Shown: piece after piece, positions 12,601-25,179 of the stretch
Numbering within the stretch: position 1 is the first letter of the stretch
Layout of the letters: the number at the start of each line of letters is the position of its first letter
Origin: Prinia subflava
Taxonomy: Eukaryota > Chordata > Aves > Passeriformes > Cisticolidae
Reading direction: 5' to 3'
Length of the DNA stretch: 64,000 nt
NCBI RefSeq assembly: GCF_021018805.1
Contig: NC_086259.1
Span: 2,232,001 to 2,296,000, forward strand
Position numbers and translations under genes: made by a program
The notes under the pieces: model-generated
What the model was told of the DNA's origin: nothing
Databases searched by the model: none
Seen by the model: the letters and a program-made list of their open reading frames with translations, nothing else

Positions 12601-14290
12601 ATGATGGAATCAAAGCTTGGAAGGGGATTTGCTGCAGTGTTCCTGATGTACGGAAGCATGAGGAGGTCTGTGAGTGTTTTCAAGGAGCTGGTTGCTCTAG
12701 GTTGGGTCAGAAGGTTCCAGAGGCATTATGAATGCCAAGCGTTGCTGTGCTCCCGATGCAGTCACTGAAAACAAAGGCAAACAGTTCCCAGCATGTTCCT
12801 AACCGGGCACGAGGGAGTGCAGTCATGTTGTTGCTTGTTGTATGTCTTGCTCCAGCCCCTCCCTGCCAAAAAAATTTGAAAACTTTTTAGTTTTCCTTAA
12901 GTTCGTAGTGTGCCAGTGGTCCTGGGTTTGTTTTATGAATGAATTTGACAGTAATGATGATTAATTGGGATATTCTGAATTGAAGCATTGGGTCAAACCT
13001 ACAGATGGGCTTAAAATTCAAGTTTCATACTATCTAGGGATATTGGTCAAATATTGGTCTGCCTCTGCACTTTGGACTTCGATGTGAATCAGCATGAAGT
13101 GTGTGGAGCTGATAGTTTGGTTTTCCCTCTTATTGCAACACAATTCCAGAGTGCTGTGTCCTGGATCAAGAGGTTACAAGTCCATTGAAGCTGGTGGCAG
13201 AATTCCCGTTGTCTTCAGGGGGCATCTGGGCTTTCTCCCAGGGATTCATCCCAGAGCACAAAGTTCTAATGCTGGGCCCATAAGCAACGAGAGAAGCTGA
13301 GGGTGGAGGCTGTGAGCACCACGTGCAGGACACACCCCAGGGCAGCACTGGGGCCACAGGAGGAAAGCAGCTGGGGTCCTGAGACATCTCAGGTTTATAA
13401 AAGAGCAACACGCAGGTGGTACCTAGGCCAGGTGATAACGCAGAGAAACAAAATGTGATTAAATTTCAGTGTGTGAGTAAGGTCTGTGTTCACTAAAACT
13501 CAGCATTTCCTCAACTGGGTTGCAGATTGTTAAATGAGTTGCAGGAATCATTCTCTGGGGCATGGCAAAGGAGACAAGGAAAGGCAAAGACAGGTTTTTT
13601 CTCAGATGTATCACTACTAACCTTTTGTAAGTATCCCCTCTGTTACATTTGCTGGTGGAATGTTGGAAGATCCTGATACCAAGTCCAGTTGGTTTCATGT
13701 CAGATAATTACTCCCCTATTTCCTCTTGAGATGGTGATCCAAATAGTCAGACTATCCATTTTTCTTAATATTACATTGAAAAGTAAATTACAATAACTGA
13801 AGCACACTTAAAAGAACTAGAGCTCTTTCTAATTATGTCTTAACTCCTGCCAAACACTTGTAAGCAGACAGCATTAATTTTTTTCTATGGGAGGGTTAGA
13901 AAAAGACCCATGTGAGAAAGTGGCATGTTTCCACTTTGGTAATAAACATTAGTATTAGCTGCTGTTATGTTCAGAATTGAAATCTCTCAACAACTGTTTT
14001 GAATAAAATCCAGATGATTATTTTCCAGGAAGATAGGTTCTTGTGTAAACAGTTTCTGTCAGTGTATGCAGGAGATGGTGGCAGTGACAGTAAACAACCT
14101 ACAGCAGAGCACAGCCCTGTGCAGTGTGAAGGGCTTTGCAGTGTGAATCAAGTCAGTAAATGCTGGGCTCTGAACTATGATGCAGAGTTAAAGCTGTTGA
14201 TTCAGCGTTTTTTCTTGATCACTGTCACTGTGAAGCTCCCACAGGTGTTTGTTTAAGGAATATCGAGGTAAGAAAATGATTAGTGGCTCC

Positions 14291-14322
14291 CAATTAATCA
14301 CACAGCCTTGTGTGATTAATTG
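14291..14322. repeat. Perfect inverted repeat, 14-bp arms, 4-nt loop
   Basis: The left arm CAATTAATCACACA (14291-14304) and right arm TGTGTGATTAATTG (14309-14322) are exact reverse complements separated by GCCT. The arms carry TTAAT/ATTAA cores typical of homeodomain sites, and another GATTA...TAATC pair follows within 20 bp. This could be a cruciform, a dimeric binding site, or a chance hairpin. Confidence 0.9.
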
Positions 14323-15794
14323 AGATTACACAGCCTAATCAAGTAGCCTTGGCGAGTGCTCCCGAGGGTCTCCGCAGGTACTGCAGGATGTGAATGGCTG
14401 CTCTCTTCCCAGGGCAGAGCTGAGGATCAGCTGAATTCCTGGCAGAGTTTTGTGCATGGCCACACCACCTGCTAGCTCTGTGCAGAGCGTGGGGTCCCTC
14501 CCTGCCCTGTCCTTGTCCTTGACAGAACAGGGTGGAAAGACAGAAGCAAGGAGGCAAACTGCTGTGTAGAGTTTCCCCACAGACACCAAGACAGAGGGAA
14601 GCAACAGGATATATGAAAGGGTTTCAGCAGGATGAAGAGTAAAGTTCTGGACTATTTTCCTTTAGTTAATCTGTCGCCTGCCACGAGGCTCCTTTATCTT
14701 TGAGCCCGAGAAGTCCTCATTTTGTCCAGTTCATTGTAATCGCTGCATTTAAATATGTGTGTAAAAAACAACAACAAAACCCCATCTGCATGAAACCAAA
14801 TTTGATATTTGCTCCCTCTCTTAGTGCGATCCCATGGATTTCCTGCATTGTTGTGTCCCACGTAGTAAGGGTCCCATGCAGAGAGCAAACAATGCAGCAG
14901 GGAGAAGACAGATGCTCTGCTAATGGGAAACCAGGGAGCAGAGTCTGTGAGGGATTACAGGCAGCCTGGGGTTGGAATACATTATTAGCATAGCACCCAA
15001 TTCAGAAATTAGTTTTCAGAATTAAATGCCTGAAGCATTTTGGCAAAAACTCCTTATCATCCTGCTCAAAAGCTCTTAAAGTGTGAGAGTAGGAATCTCA
15101 AGCCTGGGCTGAGCAGCCGCGCTCGGTGAGCGCAGCAGTGAATTGGAGATTTTACAGCCTCATACCATTACCGGGGCAGCAGCTGCCACACCCACTGAAA
15201 TGTAACCCACTCCTCTTGACAAACCTTCAGCAGGTTTTGAACATCCTCATCAAAGAAGCAAACGGGCCTGAATGAGATTCCAGGGTCTGTTTCCAGGAGG
15301 AAGGTTTTGTTTTGCTGAGCGCACAGCAGCAGGGAAGAGCAGCAGCCCCTCCTCGGGCAGGTCAGGCATGTGAGGCAGGAGCAGTGATTTGTCTTTTCAA
15401 AGGCCTCACATTGCCTAAGGTAGAAAGTTCGGGTCCTGAAGCCTTTTTCAGACATGCCGTTTTCTGAATGCTTTTTCTTTTGAAAATCATGATGGGAACA
15501 TCAAACTTTAGAAGACCCTGGTAGACAACCAAGATTTGCTGCAGGACTGAGAACAGGCAGGAGAAATTGCTTCTCATAGTACTTGGTGGGATTATCCTCC
15601 ATGCATATTTGTTCATTATATGCTCAAAATTCATTGTTGATTTCTTTTAGATTATTGCATATTAGAAGAGTTATAAATCCCAAGATTATCACAGGAGGAT
15701 ACAAACAGGCCTAAATATTCGGGACAGAAGGGGTCGTGTTTTCCTCTTACATTGAAACAAAGACTCTTGGACAGGAGGACAGCATCAGTAGAGA

Positions 15795-15808
15795 TTTTTT
15801 TTTTTTTT
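15795..15808. repeat. Poly(T) tract, 14 nt
   Basis: A homopolymer run inside intron 2, with no clear retrosequence attached to it. Confidence 0.9.
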
Positions 15809-18800
15809 GCCTGTTTGATAATCAAAGATCAAAGTATATTGGACAGGAAACAAAAGAAAGGTTCAGTCAGCCAAGTCTTCTACTTTATTTTTACTCTTCT
15901 ATTCTAACATAATTAACATATTTCTCAAGGTTTATTTAGTTTCCCAGAATCTTATTTTATATAAGTATCATTGAGGAGCTGAATTACAAAGTCTTGATTT
16001 GTTGCATATAAAATGAGATTTTATTATCCTGGTAGAGAAGACAAGGACAAGGTAAATAAGGGAGAAAACAGTTGAGACCAGACTAAGAAATCAGGAAAAA
16101 TAAAGTGCCAGCTCTTCAACTTGCACTTTGTTTTCTTTGCATCCTGGTGTACCCAGCAGTGTACTCCTGAGTCACAGAAGGGAGAGTAAAGGGTAACACT
16201 TCATTTTCAGCTTTGAATTTCAGAGCTGGTCTCTCAATAACAACTTCTCTCAGTGTTTTTATGCATGCTTAAGGAGTATCTGTAATGAATATTAGGGAGA
16301 GTTCAAAATTACACTTCCCATTTGTTGTGGATACAGAGTGTCCAAAGACTTCTGACTGTTCCCATCCAGACTGAGATTGGTCTGTATTTACATCACTTTA
16401 CTGCTCTGCCAACAAGACACTTCTTTAAAAAACCTGGCTGGAATTGCACCCCACACTGCTCAGATCCTGAATGAAATTGTGCCTTTGGATACCACGGGAT
16501 CAGGAACCAGAGCTGAGATTTGGCTTCCCCATCAGGGTCTTGCCTCTCAGCCTGTGCCACTTCATGGCTTCACCTCTGCCTGATTTTTCAGGGCTCCAGA
16601 TTGGTGTGCTGATGTGCCTGGTGTGCTCTAAAGCTCTTTTTACTCCTCTGACTGTCAGTAATAAGAAAGGCTCCAAGGCTGTGTAGTGAAACCTTCTCCT
16701 CTCTCAGTTACCTGCTCACAAGCTCTGGGGGACCAGTTTTTGTCCCTCCCAGCCATGCTGGGAGCCCACCCCAGGACGCTCTTGGTGTGCTGAGAGACAA
16801 TAAAGAGGCAGTTCTGCCTTGTCTGCAGTCTGCAGCAAGTCACAACTCCTCTCCCATTGCACACACAAGATCTGTGAAGATTGTTAAAAATCGAGTGCTT
16901 CAAAGACAGACGTTGGCAATTTTAATAAGTATTTTAAGACTTTTAAATTCTGCTTCTGAAATTCAAAGCTTAGGACCGTAGGCCTGTTTGAACACTCCAA
17001 ATTAGGATCAAACTGTGCAAAGAAGCATTTTACAGTAAACTCCAGAAATGTTGAGAAAGTCATTTATCGCTTTTAGCAGCAGTATTGCCATCCTGTAGAA
17101 AATAGTGCTGCTGGGCTCTGAGGCTGTTACTCTTATCCAGTCCAAATAGATTTAAAACACAAGCAGACCTGGATCCTAAACCCTGATCTCACTGAACCAG
17201 GCCTTCAGTCTGTCCAGGATTGACCCTGTGACCAGGAGGGACAAGAGTGTTTTAAAGGACAGCTCCCTGAGCCCATGAAATATTTTGTCACTGCTGTTAG
17301 ACTTACTGCCATTTTGCAAAGTCTTCTTAATGGGGTAATCCAGTTCTGGATGTGTTTGACTAATAACAATTCTCTTGTTAAAAACAAATAATGGTTTTAA
17401 TTTAATAGGGTTAGTTATATAAAGAGTGATTTTGTGTCAGCAAAGCCTTTCTTTCTGACAAACAGTATAATTTATGACAATCTAGTTAGCAATAAATGCC
17501 ATTAATCTGACCACTATGCCATTCTCTTCCTGGGGAATAATGTCCCCTCTTAATCACTAGCTGGGTGAATGCTCCTTTGCATTCCTTATCAAATGACAGC
17601 CAGATGGTACTGGTAAATTCATTCCAGCAGGATTTTAGAATTAGCTGGGTTTGTGCTGTTGTTAATCCTCTGCTGTCTGTGTCACTGGGACCTGCCCACC
17701 TGTTTCCAGTAAGGCTGGAGTTCCCAGCCCTAGGAAGCAGTCTAGCCTGAGGCTTACTCAGCCATGGGGCAGCCAAGAAACATCCCAAGCAGTGAGACCT
17801 TTATTCTGCATCAGTAAGAAGAGTGAAAAAGCAAGTAAAAGTAGTGTCTTGCAGAAATAGCCAGCTAGGACTGCCCGCCTCTGTATTTGTTCCTCAACAC
17901 CCTGATCTCTTCTAGGGAAGTTTCAAAGTTTCTGAAGACTGCATGAGCTATGAGCTATGTTTCTTAAGACATGGTAGGTTTTGGGCTGTGACAACTGCTA
18001 TATTATTTACTGACTTATGAGCCCATCAAAGTGTCTACAAGACCTTTTCCTTCATAATCTCTTTGTTGCATAGCAACAATAATTTTGTCTCCAACCTATT
18101 GATTCAACATAACATGTAATCCCCTCACTTCAGTAAAAAGGAAAACATATGGCAGCTCCAGGCAGGGAACCACAGGCTTTTGACGTGAGGGGACGGTTAA
18201 TCCCCACTAACCCAGGGGGGAATGGAGCAAGATACACACTCTGTTGGGCTCAGAGGATGTGTTAGGTGCCTGAGCCAATTAACCTGTGTTCTGGGAGAAG
18301 AGTCTGCTTTACATTCATCCTCCCCTTCCTCATCTTTTGTATTGTGCAACTAAAGCACCTTTCAGGTGAGCTCTGCTCGAAGAGCTCTGCGGTGCCCCCA
18401 GGTAGGTGGGCAGCCCTTCCCCCAGCAGGAACAGCACACTCAGCTCTCACTGAGATGGGCTGCAGAGGTGAGGGGAAAGCTCAGCCCCTGCAAACACCAG
18501 TTTCAAATGTACATGGCTGGAGTTCCTCAGGAAGATGTCTTTTGTTTTAGGCTGTGGTTTAGTAGGTCAGTCTGATAACCTGGATGGTTTTTCTTTACCT
18601 CTAAACAGAGGGCTAAAAGTAGACCCTGGCATCTGAAACAGGATCTGCTTTGGGGACAGGAGCACAAAGTTAAGGTCAGGACCGCTCAGGCAGGGAACTC
18701 AGAGCTTTGGTCCCAAGCAGGCAAAGCACCTCCCCACAGCCGTGTCCTTGGCGCTGCAGTGTGGGCTGGCAGCTGGGCTTTGGGCCATCCGTGTACCCCA

Positions 18801-19311
18801 CTGCTGCCCACACTGTGCAGAGAGCCCAAGCTCCTGTCAGTGCACTGCTGCATTCTTCCCTGGCTGGAGGGCTTGGTATCCACAAGGCAGCTAAATCCTT
18901 CTTGCGCCTGTCTTCATTTTTCTAGCTTGCAAATAGTCCAAAGTCTGAGGTTGCTAATTTGAACAGGATTTGGGAGGTGAGTCCTATGTTATTTAAAACA
19001 ACCACCAAAAGACTCAATTCAAGCTAATTTCCGCACATCAAACACAAACTTTCCATTTAGATTTTATAAATAATCAAACTTACAATAATGTTGTTATATT
19101 GGGAATCTTACTGGAAATATTGCAGTAGATCAGAAGGCCAAACTGGTATCTGAACATGCTGCAAGAGCCGAGTGAAGGCTTCTGAGTCAGTCTCCCAAAT
19201 CTGTGTCATACACAGCACAGGCTGGAAAATAGCACAGCCTTCACCTAAAAGGTGTAACTATGACTAGAGGAGTGGTTACTAATGATCTTTTCTTTTCTGT
19301 CATTTTAACAG

Positions 19312-19374
19312 TATTCAGGTTTTCAGCAAACAGCAGACAAGTGCTTTGTTTGTGGACACCTCATAATGGAAATG
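19312..19374 (+). CDS. WTIP: WTIP coding exon 3 (LIM1-LIM2 linker, first knuckle of LIM2)
   Basis: A 63-nt exon, phase 0 at both ends, after CATTTTAACAG and before donor GTAAGA. It encodes 21 residues: the Y-S-G-F-Q-Q-T-A-D-K linker, then C-F-V-C, which is the first C-x2-C zinc pair of LIM2, then GHLIMEM. The linker and zinc pair match the Ajuba/LIMD1/WTIP group closely. Confidence 0.94.
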
Positions 19375-22140
19375 GTAAGAGACTTAAACTCCTAATGATG
19401 GACAACTTGGGCAGTGCACTGTGTGACATCTGCTTTTCCCTACCCAGGCTGGTACTGTGTCTTCACTGCTGTCAATATAGTTTTGGAAACTGAGGCAGTA
19501 AATAAGAATACCTTCATGCTCTATTACTACTATTAAGTACAGAAAGTTGGGCTTCTTGGCTATCTAAGAATGTAGAAGGCTGTTATTCATTTGTGAGTTA
19601 AAACAGAATAGAATTTTAATACTAAAGGGGGAAAGTACAGCACAACTTTGTGTGAGAATATGGTAAAAGAGCACAGTGGTTGTGCTCTGTGGACAGTCGA
19701 TAACAAGAGCTCAGTCAAGTGGGGGAAATCTGGGATAGAGCAGAAAGGGGCATTATCAATAGTCCAGAGGTTTGTCACCTGCTCTGTGACTTGCCTTGTT
19801 TACCCTCTGTTGCTTGCTCCACGTCATTTAAAATGCATTATTGCCACTGGGATTTGTAGGGAGCCAGTAGTCAGAATTACTTTTGTAATAAAAAAAATCG
19901 AAGGGCTTTGGGTTGACAAGATACTACTGGCATTATTTCAGTGGGTGAAAGTAGGAAGAGTTTTGTGTGCTCTTCCTAAGCAGAAATTCCCAAACAAAGT
20001 GAAGTGGTTTGCACAACGAAAAAGGGCAGATCCTGTAGTGTATCTGTTTTCCTCTTGCTTTAAAGTGTGCATGAACCTCAGCGTGTCTCAGAGAAGTAGC
20101 TGTTGTGTATCCCACACGGAGGTTCAGTGGGAGCTGGAACAGAGACTTCACTAATGAGGATTCTGGCTCATATCCTGGCACCGCTGGTTGGACAAGGATA
20201 TTGTTCGATTTAGCCCAAGAGCAAATTTCTAGTGTTGTGTCATGCTGGGAGGGGGAGGGGTATCCTGACTTGCATGCTTTGAGCTGGCCCTTAATTGCAG
20301 AATCCCAGGCAAGAGTCCATAATATCTCACTGGTGGAGCTCAGTAGCTGGAAGCTTGGCAGGTGCTTGTCTGCCTCTCTCCCATCAGCAAGTGTGCTCTG
20401 ACAAAAGGAAACAGCTCTGGGAGCTCCAGGAATTCAGCACTCCTATTTGGCTAATTCCTGCCTGGGAGCGCGGCCCGGCCCTGCCGTGTGCTGGCCTGGG
20501 GCAGAGCTGGGGCTGTGCAGAGCTGTGCAGGAGCTGTGCAGGAGCTGTGCAGGAGCTGTGCAGGAGCTGTGCAGGAGCTGTGCAGAGCTGTGCAGGAGCT
20601 GTGCAGGAGCTGTGCAGGAGCTGTGCAGAGCTGTGCAGGGCTGTGCAGGGCTGTGCAGAGCTGTGCAGGGTTGTGCAGAGCTGTGCAGAGCTGTGCAGAG
20701 CTGTGCAGGAGCTGTGCAGAGCTGTGCAGGAGCTGTGCAGAGCTGTGCAGAGCTGTGCAGGAGCTGTACGGGGCTGTGCAGGGCTGTGCAGGAGCTGTAC
20801 GGGGCTGTGCAGGGCTGTGCAGGAGCTGTGCAGGAGCTGTGCAGGGCTGTGCAGGAGCTGTGCAGGGCTGTGCAGAGCTGTGCAGGAGCTGTGCAGGAGC
20901 TGTGCAGGGCTGTGCAGGGCTGTGCAGGAGCTGTGCAGGGCTGTGCAGGGCTGTGCAGAGCTGGTTGAGGAGCTGCCTTGTGCTCACAGCTGTGCCACGC
21001 TGGCACCACAGCACACTCCTGCAGCAGCACCAAGCCCAGCACAGGGACCAGTTGGCTCTGGCTCAATACGGCCTTACCATCAAACAGAGTCTGATACCAC
21101 TCACTGAACCACAGGGCTTCATCAGAGAGACAAAAAAAGGTTAAATTAATTGGCCTTTTTTTTCCTGTACTTCTTTCCTCTTGGATCTTCATTCATAGAA
21201 TCACCTATGAGGCCATCGGAGCTTGGTCTGTGGAGATTTGTCATCTCAAGCTTCCCAGCAGCTCCAAGCTGAGCACTGTGCTAGAATGAAATTTTAAAAT
21301 TACCTTCCAAAGATGCTTCTTATACCCAGAATGTATGGAATTGGTCTTATAACCTGTTGAGAGCTGCCTGAAAGTGATAACAGTGTCTCACTCTTCCCAG
21401 GGCCTTGTTCATGGGCTTGCAGCGTCCTCCTGGATGTCCCAGTGCCACCCTGAGTGTTACGTACGAGGATGGCAGGAGTGGGGGATCTGTTCTGTATAGT
21501 GCAGCCAAGGCTGCATCAGACCTTTCCTTGAAACCTTTAAAATGCAGTAGGGAAGTTCAGCATGGGAAAAAGCCTGGGCCAGGTGCATGGATCAGTACCC
21601 AAACACATGGATGGTGATAGTATTTTGTCAGAAACTGATGGGCCCCTATGACTGAGTGATAAACCAGTCAGTGACTCTGGGAGATTAGGATCCTTAGTTA
21701 ATAAAGAGGCACCTCTTTATTTGCTTGTTTTGTTATTTAACTTTTTGAGTAATGACCAGTTTAGATTCTGCCTGTCATAGCCTGTTAAGTTTGGTAAAGT
21801 AACTCTGCATCCCAGTGACTTGTATTTGGAATTTCCCCAGAAGTGGTCTGTGAAGCCATTTTCAATTTCCATTGGTAGTACTGGCCTTGCAGAGCTAAAG
21901 CTGATGGGCTTAGCCTGATTTTCAGTTCTTGCTCTTCTTTGGGGGCATAGTGAAACCCACTAAAATGAGCAAGTTGATTGTTTTAAGAGGCCCCTTGCTG
22001 ACAGATCTGCAGAGTGGTAATTTCATCCTGAAGTGCTTTTCTCACTGTCGCTATTAAGAATGAGAGAGATGCAGTGATTTATGAGGAGAAACTATCTCAT
22101 GTAATCATGCACCCACTTATTTTGTTGTTTGCCTCCTAAG
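19375..22140 (+). other. WTIP: WTIP intron 3
   Basis: 2.8 kb from GTAAGA to TTGCCTCCTAAG. Its main content is the minisatellite at 20510-20963. I found no RNA gene or further exon. Confidence 0.85.
20510..20963. repeat. Minisatellite of mixed 10- and 11-bp units (GAGCTGTGCAG)
   Basis: About 43 tandem units over 454 bp, alternating among GGAGCTGTGCA (11 bp), GAGCTGTGCA (10 bp) and GGGCTGTGCA (10 bp), with two TACGGG variants. Units lack stop codons in several frames, so long Cys-, Leu- and Gln-rich open frames appear on both strands; I regard all of them as artefacts. The 10/11 alternation continually shifts the frame. Confidence 0.95.
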
Positions 22141-22271
22141 ATCTTACAGGCCCTTGGAAAGTCCTACCATCCTGGCTGCTTCCGCTGTGTGGTGTGTAAC
22201 GAGTGTTTGGATGGAGTCCCCTTCACTGTAGATGTGGAAAACAATATTTACTGTGTCAAAGACTACCATAC
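22141..22271 (+). CDS. WTIP: WTIP coding exon 4 (most of LIM2)
   Basis: A 131-nt exon between TTGCCTCCTAAG and donor GTGAGT. It encodes 43 residues plus two bases of a threonine codon. It contains the LIM2 ligands H-P-G-C, then F-R-C, then V-V-C, and the closing Y-C-V-K-D pair. The block [13 protein letters not shown] is the signature of this LIM subgroup. The exon ends in phase 2 and is completed by the first G of the next exon. Confidence 0.95.
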
Positions 22272-23338
22272 GTGAGTACACAAATCCACTGCATGCTCAG
22301 AAAAATTATAGTAGTTAAACCATTGATGGAGTTATAAGCCTTGTGATAGATGAAAAGTTCACTCCTGTTTGCTCAGATGTCCCTCAGCTGCTTCTTTCAT
22401 GTGTTGCATTTGTAAAGTATTTTAAGGCTTGTTCGGTAGTATGTCATGGGCCCAGTTTGGCATCCAGTGGCCAAGTAAGGCTGAAAATCAAATTGTGTCA
22501 GAGGATGTGCTTCCTGGGGCTGTTCGTCTGCTTCTTTCAGGACTGCCAACACTGATTACACCAGGCCACCTCTGCAAGTGTTGGTAGGTTCTGCTGGCTT
22601 CAGGAGCAGAGGTTCTGGCAGTGCTTGACACAGGTGTAAGTTTTGTTAACTGAGACAGAAGAAATGTAATTAACAATTAGTGTTAGAACAATTTGAGCCT
22701 TACCTGACAAAAGGCAGAGGTTTAAGAGATTGCTTTTGGGCTCCTTCCTGATTCTGCTCAGAGGCAATGGGATCCTGCTCTTCGCTCCAGTTAACCAAGA
22801 ACAGTTATGCAGTAGGAGTAAAGCCTGAATTTGACCCTGCTGGTGCCAGTCTGACTGTGTTACAAGGACACAGTGAGTGTTGGCCCAGTGACTGTCATAA
22901 AATGCAGCTGTGGACCATAAGCCCATTTGTGTATTTAGCTGGTAGATTCTGGCCACGATCAGCCCCTCTCCTGTTCAGCATGGTTATGTCTTTCTGGGTA
23001 ACAATCCCTAAATCAGGAGCTGCTTTGTAGTCAAGCATCAAGGCTCTGGAAGAATTTGAATGGTTTTATAAATAAAGGAAGGAAAGAAAAATGGCTTATA
23101 CAGGAAGAGGGGTGGATTCACTCTGTCTCAAGGTCAGGAAGACCTAAAGAATAAAGCTGGAGTAGATCAGCCTTTCCCAAATCTCCTTTTCATTGAATAT
23201 CATCAAACAATTAGAGGCATTTCAAATACTATGGATCTCCATTCGACTAAAAACAAGGCATGATTAGAATGGCTCTCTTGGTTCTACTTTTTGAAGACCC
23301 TTTAAATGTGACTGGAACACTTTCTTCTTGCACCCTAG
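22272..23338 (+). other. WTIP: WTIP intron 4
   Basis: 1.07 kb from GTGAGTACAC to CACCCTAG. Short unrecognised open frames only; nothing else seen. Confidence 0.85.
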
Positions 23339-23390
23339 GGTTTTTGCACCAAAATGTGCATCCTGTAACCAGCCGATCCTCCCAGCACAG
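23339..23390 (+). CDS. WTIP: WTIP coding exon 5 (LIM2-LIM3 junction)
   Basis: A 52-nt exon with donor GTAGGT. The first G completes the split threonine codon ACG, then 17 residues follow: VFAPKCASCNQPILPAQ. C-A-S-C is the first zinc pair of LIM3. It ends in phase 0. A residual AG two bases away would break the frame, which supports the chosen acceptor. Confidence 0.93.
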
Positions 23391-25110
23391 GTAGGTGTTA
23401 ACATGCACTGACTCTTAGGGAAAACAGCTGCTGGCATATGGGCACTTTCTAAAACATTCTAAAGGGTTTTCCTTCCTCTCCCAGAATCTGTACTACGTTA
23501 GATACTAAACTAAACACAGTTCAGCAGGGGAGTCACTCCCAAACATTCCCAGAGGTTGTAATAGTCACACTGCTTCTGCAGCATAGTACTTTATATCTGT
23601 AGGGTGCTTTCCAGGTCTTCACTAATCTGTTAGAATCCTCATTTAATTGAAAACACTGACTGGGCCTCCAAGAACAGCTCAGGGAGTAAAGCCCTTGAAA
23701 AGGCATGTGATGGTTACCCTGACCCTGGGAGAAGGCCACACTGTCTGTTGTCCTGAGGTGGCAATGGAATGAAAGTTTGTAAAGGGGTTGAAAAGACAAC
23801 AACAGAAATGGAACCAGGTGAAACCTGCTTGCAAGCTCAGCTTGTGCTGACAGTGTTGCTGGCACAGTTAGCCCAGAGGCTCCCTTGTGCTCTGGTGGGT
23901 ACAGGACCCACCTTTGCTTTCACTCAGCCTTTGCTGAGGTCACTGACCAGCTCAATTGTAAACAAGGGCCTCAGCATCTCCCTGCTTTTCTTCCGGTCAT
24001 GTTTTTACAGAGCCAGAGCTTCCCTCCTGTAAGCTGCTGTGCCCCAGGAAAGCCTGAAGCTAGAGCCTCTCACATGTCCACCTCCATCACTCTGCACATT
24101 ACTCTCATTTGTCATTAGCATTTCTGTTAATTGGCCAAGTCTTACATAACCAAAAACTCTATAAATGCTGAACCAGAACTGCTTGTCCTGATGGGTTGTG
24201 AGGAGCAAACCTCTATGTAAATGTCACTGAATTTGGGTCTTAAAAAGATAATTCTTTTTTCTTTTCAAGAAAGAAAAAAAAAAGAAATAAAAGGCAGTCA
24301 TAGTGCTGACTCACCTGATGACTAGCAGGACACCCTCCATATTCTTTCCCAGGGTGATTTCTTAAGTTAGTTCAAGTCTAGCAGTGCAGGTTCTAACTTG
24401 CCCACAGCTTCTCTCAGACATAGTCTACGTCATACCCAGTGCTCTAACCACACCTGGAACTGGAAACAATGCAAGGCAACCAATTTAATGAGCTCTGTCT
24501 TCAGAGTGGATCAGGAAAAGAGCCTGTGAGGTTACTAGAAGGGTATGGGCTGCTCTGAAGGGCCTGGGACTCAGCTAGGAATTGCACAACTGTGCTACAC
24601 CCACCCTCACGCTGAGGTTTGGCCTGTGCCTTAATTACCTGCCAGACTGGTATGTCAGTCCCTGTGGGGACACACAGTGACATGGGCATGTGCAAAAGAG
24701 CTGTGCAGCAGATGGTTTGAGAGGAATACAAATCCTGGAAATCAGAGTGGGATGTATACAAGGAAATGAGCAAGTTTTTGACCGGTCATTTGTTGAGATC
24801 CTGGGTGCCCTTAGAAGATTACTTGATTTCAAGACTGATTTGTTCCTTGAGAATGAGGTTTTGGCTGCACTTCCCAAATTACCTCTGCAGCTTAGATGTG
24901 CCAGACACCCAGACTGCTGCTGCCCAGCTGAGGAGTGGTGCAGTGCCACATCCCGAGGTCAAGACCTTCAGTGGTCACAGAGCTCTGCGGCATGGGGGAA
25001 GAGGGGATCCCCCAGGGAAAAGCTCTCCAAAGCAACAAGCTGGGCACTGCCTGAAGAGTGAGAAAATGCTTCTTAGTCAGCACTTTCACTTTCTCTCTGC
25101 TCGCCCCCAG
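23391..25110 (+). other. WTIP: WTIP intron 5
   Basis: 1.7 kb from GTAGGT to TCGCCCCCAG. It includes a T/C-rich then A/G-rich imperfect self-complementary tract at 24251-24290. Nothing else recognised. Confidence 0.85.
24251..24290. repeat. Low-complexity T-rich/A-rich imperfect hairpin
   Basis: A TTC/T-run is followed directly by an A-run/GAA tract, so the two halves are roughly complementary. It is probably simple sequence. Confidence 0.6.
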
Positions 25111-25179
25111 GGCTCCGAGGAGACCATCCGTGTGGTGTCCATGGACAAGGACTACCACGTGGAGTGCTACCACTGCGAG
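25111..25179 (+). CDS. WTIP: WTIP coding exon 6 (core of LIM3)
   Basis: A 69-nt exon, phase 0 at both ends, acceptor GCTCGCCCCCAG and donor GTGAGC. Its 23 residues include V-V-S-M-D-K-D-Y-H-V-E-C and Y-H-C-E, giving the H-x2-C and next Cys ligand of LIM3. It is GC-richer than the other exons and lies about 40 bp upstream of a long G-rich minisatellite. Confidence 0.94.

Larger units (their letters stand above)
6698..19311 (+). other. WTIP: WTIP intron 2 (12.6 kb)
   Basis: A large intron from GTAAGT to CATTTTAACAG. It holds no recognisable gene. Contents noted: AT-rich, repeat-free, homeodomain-site-like stretches near 7185-7745, 10890-11460 and 17340-17700; a perfect inverted repeat at 14291-14322; and a run of 14 T at 15795-15808. 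The rest is ordinary mixed sequence with only short open frames. Confidence 0.85.

Noticed and set aside
20295..21192. Long Cys/Leu/Gln-rich open frames on both strands (up to 270 codons)
   Set aside because: They are produced by the stop-free 10/11-bp minisatellite; no start context, splice structure or family match.
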